Of a stretch of 64,000 nucleotides of DNA, positions 58,783 through 64,000 are shown in pieces. The stretch comes from Pycnopodia helianthoides (Eukaryota > Echinodermata > Asteroidea > Forcipulatida > Asteriidae), in NCBI GenBank assembly GCA_032158295.1, contig JASTWB010000075.1, positions 1 through 64,000 on the forward strand, given 5' to 3'. Under the pieces are notes generated by a model. The model had not been told where the DNA came from and did not search any database. It was given only the letters and a program-made list of their open reading frames with translations. The translations under genes were made by a program, and so were the position numbers. The first letter of the stretch is position 1; every line of letters starts with the position of its first letter.

Positions 58783-60483
58783 AAACCAACCTTTTTTTAC
58801 TTTATTTATTTTCACCCCCTTTTTTAATTTAAACCCCCCCCCCAAACCCAACAATTATTTTTCCTTTTTACAAAAAAAATTCCTCACCCCACCTTCCCAA
58901 AAATCTAACAAACCCCCCCAACCATTTTTAACACCCCCTTTTTTTCATAAAACCCTATTTTTTTTAAATCATTTTTCAACCCATTTTAACCAAAATAAAA
59001 CATTTTTTAACCCCCCTTTCCCTCCACTTATTTTCACCCCCCACCCCCCCCTCAAACTAAACCCAATAATATTTTTAAAACTTTCATTTACAAAATTCTT
59101 TTTAAAAAATTTCCCCAAAAACCCCAACCCTTTTTTTTTTATTTCATTTTTCTTTTTTCCCCCAAAATTCTTTTTTTCACACAATTATTTATTTTAACAT
59201 TTTACACCACTTCACACCCCTTTTTTTTATTTTAACTTTTTCCCAACAAAAACTTCATTTTTAAAAAATCAAAACATTTTAATTTTTTCAAACCACCTTT
59301 TAACAACATATTAACTTTTTTAACCTTTTTTCATAACCCAAATTTTTCAATCCCCCAACATTCATTTTTCAACCAATTTTTCCCAAATTTTTAATTCAAA
59401 ATCCATACTACAATTACCTCCCCCCCCAATTCAAAAAAAAAAAATAATTTTCCCCCCCCTAATTTTTCTTTTAAATAATTCAACCACCCCAAATTAATAC
59501 ACTCCATTTTAAAGTTTTCAAAAACCTTTTAACTATAAACCCCCCCCCCCCCACCACCCCCAACACCCAAATTTTCAAAAACAAACAATAACCAAACCCC
59601 CCAAACAAAACCCCCCCCCAAAAAAAACCACCCCCCCCCCAAACCCCCCCCAAAATGCCCCCCATTTTTTCCAACAAACTTAAAATAAACCCCCCCCATT
59701 TAAAAACAACCCCCTTTTTAAAAAACTACCATTTTTCCCCAATATTTTTTCCCCATCAAACTTTCTTTAATTTTCCCAAAATTATTAAAAAACTCAACCC
59801 CCTTTTTTTTTAAAAAAAAACAAACCCACATTTTAAAAAAACTTTTACTTCCCTATATTTTTACCTTTTTAATTTTTTTTTTATAAAATTTTCACACATT
59901 TTTTCCCATTAATTTTAAACTTTATTTTAAATTATTTCAAAAAAACCCCAAAATTATTTTTTACAATAAAATCAATTTTTAAAATTTAATCTATTTTTAA
60001 AAATTTATCAACATTTATTTTATCACTTATAACTTATTAATTTTTTTACCAAAATACTTTTTTCCCTTTACCCCCAATTACAAAACATTTTCTCCCAATT
60101 CCCTTTTCCCCACAATAATCTTCTTCCTTTTTTTTCATTTTTATAAATTTTAAAAAATTTTTTTTTTTAACAACTTTTTCCTACACATTTTTTAAACCAC
60201 ACAAAATTCACCCCCCATTATTTCAATTATAACACAAACTTTTATTAATTTTCAATTTATTTTTCCCAATTTTATTTAAACATTTTCCTATTTAAAATTT
60301 TACACTTTTTTATAAATTTTAAAATTTCAACTTTTTTTTCATTTTATTTACTTTAAAAATAAATTCAAATTTCCACTTTTTTTTAAAAATAAATCTAATT
60401 CTTTTTACTTTTTCCAAAACTTCTACATTATTTTCCAAAAATTCTAATAAAAACCTTTTTTTTTCACAAAAAAACCTTTTTTA
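58777..60483. other. 1.7 kb tract with a single G
   Basis: From 58777 to 60483 the only G I see on the plus strand is at 59657. C, T and A runs fill the rest. Minus-strand frames (Gly/Val/Lys-rich) are compositional. All four bases return at 60484 (gtgagttttttgttgcg). It is the second long G-depleted tract in the window, and no gene can be called in it. Confidence 0.88.
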
Positions 60484-61549
60484 GTGAGTTTTTTGTTGCG
60501 TTTTCACCTTTCTCATGCCATGTATAGGGGCCCCTTTTCAAGAAATGCTTTTATTGTATTAAATTCCCCTTTATATTTTTGTTGTACCCCATGTACTAAT
60601 AGTGATGGGTCTTCACTCCCTTAACTGTGGATGATACTTTTTTTTTATTGTAATATATTTGCCTTTTTTCTTTCTAAATTAGTGAACTGTTAGAGCTGTA
60701 TTTTTTTTCCTTGTTTCTTTTTTTGACTTTAATGAAACCAAACTGTTCTGCCTTTGAAAACCCAAATTTTTCTGTTAGATATAGATTGCCTTAAAAATAA
60801 GGTTTGAATGTAATTTTATATTCATGATTTGTTCATGCGTTTAAAGACTATTGTATACAAGTGTTGTGTTAAGGTTTTTGTATAGTTTTAACCCCTTTAT
60901 TTATGTTATTGTATTGGTTAATAAGAAAATTTCCACATTATTGTGTATTGAATTGGTTGACCCAAAGTATTACATTGGAACAACTTTGTTTATTTGAGTT
61001 GGTTCAAAATTTGTTGTTTGGACTGTGTGTTCACATTGGAATTTGCTATACGGTTTTTTTATTGGGAGGTAATGTACCCAAACTTTTAGTTCCCTAAAAA
61101 TAATTTTTGCGATTTAATCGTTTTTTGAAAAAAAGTTTTTTCCATGTGTGTGTCATTTATAATTAGAAAACTGTTGGGTGAAGTTCAGGGATTTTATTTG
61201 CAAAGAATTTTTTTTGATGTTGAAGGATTCAGAATCCCTCTGTACAGTAAAAGATCTTGTATATATTTATTTCCGAGGATTGGGTTTCTGTGTAAAATTT
61301 TTATTTTCCCAAATAACTTCAGGTCACTTGTAGTTGGTTTTAGACCCTGGGTCGGTGGTTATAAAGTAGGGAACCTGTTGGGACCAAATGCGCCCTCATT
61401 GTTCAATTGTGGGAAAAAAAAAATTAACTTTCGAGTTGTACGTGACTTTTTTTCTCTTTTTTCCCTGTTGTCTTGAAAGAGTAATTATTATTTGAGTGGT
61501 AAATTTTTCTTTTTTTTAAAGGGAGCATGCCTTGGCCATGCTCCAAAGC
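60484..61549. other. AT-rich natural-looking sequence, no gene recognised
   Basis: Base composition returns to normal AT-rich genomic sequence. A plus-strand frame at 61144-61476 (110 codons, starting MCVSFIIRKLLGEVQG) has no domain I recognise and a Phe/Ile/Leu-rich make-up that fits AT-rich noncoding DNA. A perfect eight-base inverted repeat lies at 61522-61544. Confidence 0.55.
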
Positions 61550-61905
61550 TATTCATTTGGGAGGGGTAGTACTAGAAGCTCTCTGGGATTGTTTTACGTT
61601 TAAAAACCCCCTTTGTTTCCTGATTTACTGTGATTTTTGGGTCTATTTTGGGGATATTTGGATTTTTTTTTTGTAAACCTGTGTGTAGTATTGTCGGCAG
61701 CATCTGTGTGTGCGGCGTGTAGTTAGCTTCTGTGTGCGACCTTTTTGAATTTTACTGTGCACTGTGTAATGTAGGCTACTTTTCTGTTGGTTGTAAATTT
61801 TTGGATGTGTTGTTGGGTTACTATTAAAAACCCGTAAGGAGAAATTTATTTGTGAAAAAAGAGTCATTGATCGCTTTTATTATCATTGTATTTTGGCGAA
61901 TCCTC
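61550..61905 (+). repeat. Dispersed repeat, copy 2 (most intact)
   Basis: The copy runs from tattcatttgggaggggtag through gaagctctctgggattg, aaaccccctttg, gtcggcagcatctg, gtaggctacttttctg and acccgtaaggagaaattta to gatcgcttttatt. Each of these has a counterpart in the same order in copy 3, and the last two also in copy 1. No coding potential is seen. The family is unknown to me; a degenerate transposon end or LTR is possible. Confidence 0.6.
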
Positions 61906-63374
61906 GTCCTTTTTAATTAGAGGGCCCGGCCCCCTTCCCGTTTTCTCTTTATAATATAAAAATTTTTTTATGATATTATTTTGAAATTTTTTTTATTTTG
62001 TTGATAATGACTGAAAAAGGTTTTCATAAGGTGTGGGTGTTTTATCACTAAAGGTTTTTGGGGGGGGGGGGGGTTAAGCCCTCTTAAAAAAAACAGCCCC
62101 CACAGTAGACTAACACTTTTTTTACTTCCCAAAAACTAATAAAAAATATCATACCCGTTTGAACTTTACATAAAATCAGTGAGGTATGCCGGCTAATGTA
62201 GATTTGGGAAATGTTTTATTTTATGTGAAGGTTAGGGTTGGAAATTTACTGTACAATATTACGTAATTTTTTTCCCTTTTCCAAACAGAGTTTGAAATGT
62301 TGTCTTTATTTAAAAACAATTTAAATAAGCTGGCGGGTTCTTTTTCTTTTAGTGTTGCGCCACATTTAATCGCTTAGAAAAGGTTTCTTGATATTAAAAA
62401 AGTTTTAAATGAAAAAGGGTTTCACGAAAATTTAAGACGGCGTGATTTTGATTCATAAAATCTTGAGTAACGTCGGGTAAAAAGGAAAAAAATTTTTTTG
62501 TCTTGTTGTTTTTTATGAACGGGCGCTGCAGAGATTGAATTTGATATGCATTTTTTCGTGTTCGGTGCATTTGTAAACCGGAAAAAAAAGGGAGCCCCAT
62601 TCTGTAAAGGGATGCTTGTAAAAAATGAAACTGTGATAAAGAAATTAAGAAATGATTTTTCTATAATTAAATTTTGTGAAAATAAAACTTTGTATTTTTA
62701 AGGACGGAATTATCCCCCATTTGATTGGGGATAAAGAATGAAGTAAAGTAACTTTGTGATAAAAAAAATTGTTACTGTGTATAAGAAAAATAACTTTAAG
62801 AAATCTCTTATTTATGGGATTTTCAGGAGGGTGGTTTACAAGAATGAAAAAAAAATACAGCTGATATGTGGTAGCGCCCTTAGTGTGACAAATGAAATTT
62901 CTAAAAATTTCATTTTGCTATGAAAACTGAAATATATAATAGTTATATAAAGCATTGCAATGCTAGCACTGTGTAGTTTACAGGGTTTATTTTAAAATTG
63001 AAATTTTTTTACATGTAATTGAAGGCATTGTTAAATTTTGGTAGTTGTCCAGCATGAACTTGGGGTGTATAAAATAAACCTGTAAAAAAGGGGTCAATTG
63101 GTTAAAGTTGCAAAAAAATTTAATCCCCTTTTTACATAGAAGTGTTCATAGAAGTATGTGCTTTGAGAAAACTTCATGCCCGAAGCCTTTCTCAGATTCA
63201 AAATTTTTGGGTTGAAAAAAATACCTCTTTCTTAAAACTACATTTTTCGATCAAAAGGGGGTTTTTTAACAAGGTGTATAGTATCAACAGCTCTCCATTG
63301 CTCTTTATCAAGTTTTTATGGCAAATTCTTTTTTTCCAAGCCCTTTCTTGGTCGGATGGCTTGGTGCCCAAAAG
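61906..63374. other. AT-rich spacer between repeat copies
   Basis: Natural-looking AT-rich sequence with a G-run at about 62060, a 14-base perfect palindrome (62951-62964) and scattered short frames without known domains (for example 62394-62600, minus). I see no gene. Confidence 0.5.
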
Positions 63375-64000
63375 TATTCTTTGGGGGGGTTAGTTTTTTA
63401 AGCTTCTGGGAGTATTGTTTTTTTTTAAACCCCCTTTATATTATTTTCGTATTTTTTGGTATATTTTCTTTTTTGAAACCTTTTGTAATGCAGGAATAAA
63501 ATGGAAAAGCGTCGGGATTCCAACCAAACCAGGACAATGGGGGGTTGGTGGGTTTAAAGGAAAACACCCGGGCTCAACCAAAGGGGGGGGGGTTTTAGGG
63601 GATTTTTTTTGGGGGGGTTTGGGGGGGGTTTGGGGTTTTAGGGTAATAAAAAATATAGGGGGGGGGGTTTTTGGGGGGGGTTTTAATTTGATACTTTTAA
63701 AATTGGTGTAGGGGGAGGGGATTAGGGTGTGAACTTCCCCCCTTTTAATGGAAGAAACCCCCCAAGGGTTTTAAGGGAGGGGTTTAAAAAAAGCAGGGAA
63801 ATTGGTTAAGTGTGACGCAATTTAGCCCCGAGTATGGGGGGTCGGCAGTAGTGCCTGGGCAATTTTTGAAATTTTAGGCACTTTAAAAGTAGGTTTAACA
63901 AGTTTTTTGTAATTTTTGATTTTTTTATGGGGTTTTTTAAAACCTTAAGGAGAAATTTATTTGGAAAAACTTTATCGCTTTTTTTTTATTTGATTGTAAA
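63375..64000 (+). repeat. Dispersed repeat, copy 3, with a G-rich insert
   Basis: It starts tattctttgggggggttag, then aagcttctgggagtattg and aaaccccctttat. After a G-rich segment (about 63480-63800) it resumes with gggtcggcagtagtg, ttttaggcactttaaaag and aaccttaaggagaaattta, and ends with tatcgctttt at the window edge. Order and motifs match copy 2. The extra roughly 270 bases are the G-rich segment. Confidence 0.6.

Noticed and set aside
61144..61476. Plus-strand frame of 110 codons
   Set aside because: It has no known domain, Phe/Ile/Leu-rich composition expected from T-rich DNA, and no splice or promoter context that would support a gene.

Overview
The window looks like an animal, probably marine-invertebrate, nuclear genome contig of very uneven base quality. 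The support is a BEL/Pao LTR retrotransposon, a multi-exon XPF (ERCC4) nuclease gene with GT-AG introns, a LINE-like 3' tail, dispersed repeats of a kind I remember from marine deuterostomes, and a long dimeric satellite. Nothing looks bacterial: there are no operons, ribosome binding sites or long clean reading frames. Almost every readable coding stretch carries single-base indels, mostly in homopolymers, so unpolished long-read sequence is more likely than genuine decay in many places.

Layout. 1-770 is the edge of a satellite array. 771-5515 is a minus-strand BEL/Pao element inserted in that array. It has lost most of reverse transcriptase, RNase H and integrase, and one of its two LTRs is truncated. 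5516-27946 is the rest of the array: about 21.7 tandem copies of a dimer of roughly 1.03 kb, made of two related monomers (A about 560 bp, B about 480 bp). 27947-35398 is unassigned AT-rich sequence with many homopolymers; it holds one tRNA-like (SINE-like) segment and one perfect hairpin. 35399-37539 contains no G on the plus strand for 2,141 bases. 37574-40617 holds at least six exon pieces of ERCC4/XPF on the plus strand; its introns carry a foldback element, a LINE-like 3' tail with a TCTTATG microsatellite and an exon-like open frame. 40780-41110 is a dispersed repeat.

41641-60483 is almost uninterpretable. It consists of homopolymer-rich A/T sequence, a C-rich G-poor tract (48761-50150), a 1,259-base tract made only of A and C (53914-55172), and a 1.7 kb tract with a single G (58777-60483). 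I read these as consensus or base-calling artefacts. 60484-64000 returns to natural-looking AT-rich sequence and holds two more copies of a dispersed repeat first seen near 58.7 kb.

The recognisable genes are not functionally linked: one is a transposon remnant in satellite DNA, the other a host nucleotide-excision-repair endonuclease gene. I found no convincing new biological system. The most useful observations are the structure of the deleted BEL/Pao element in its satellite, the XPF gene hidden by frameshifts, and the base-restricted tracts that should be excluded from gene prediction.
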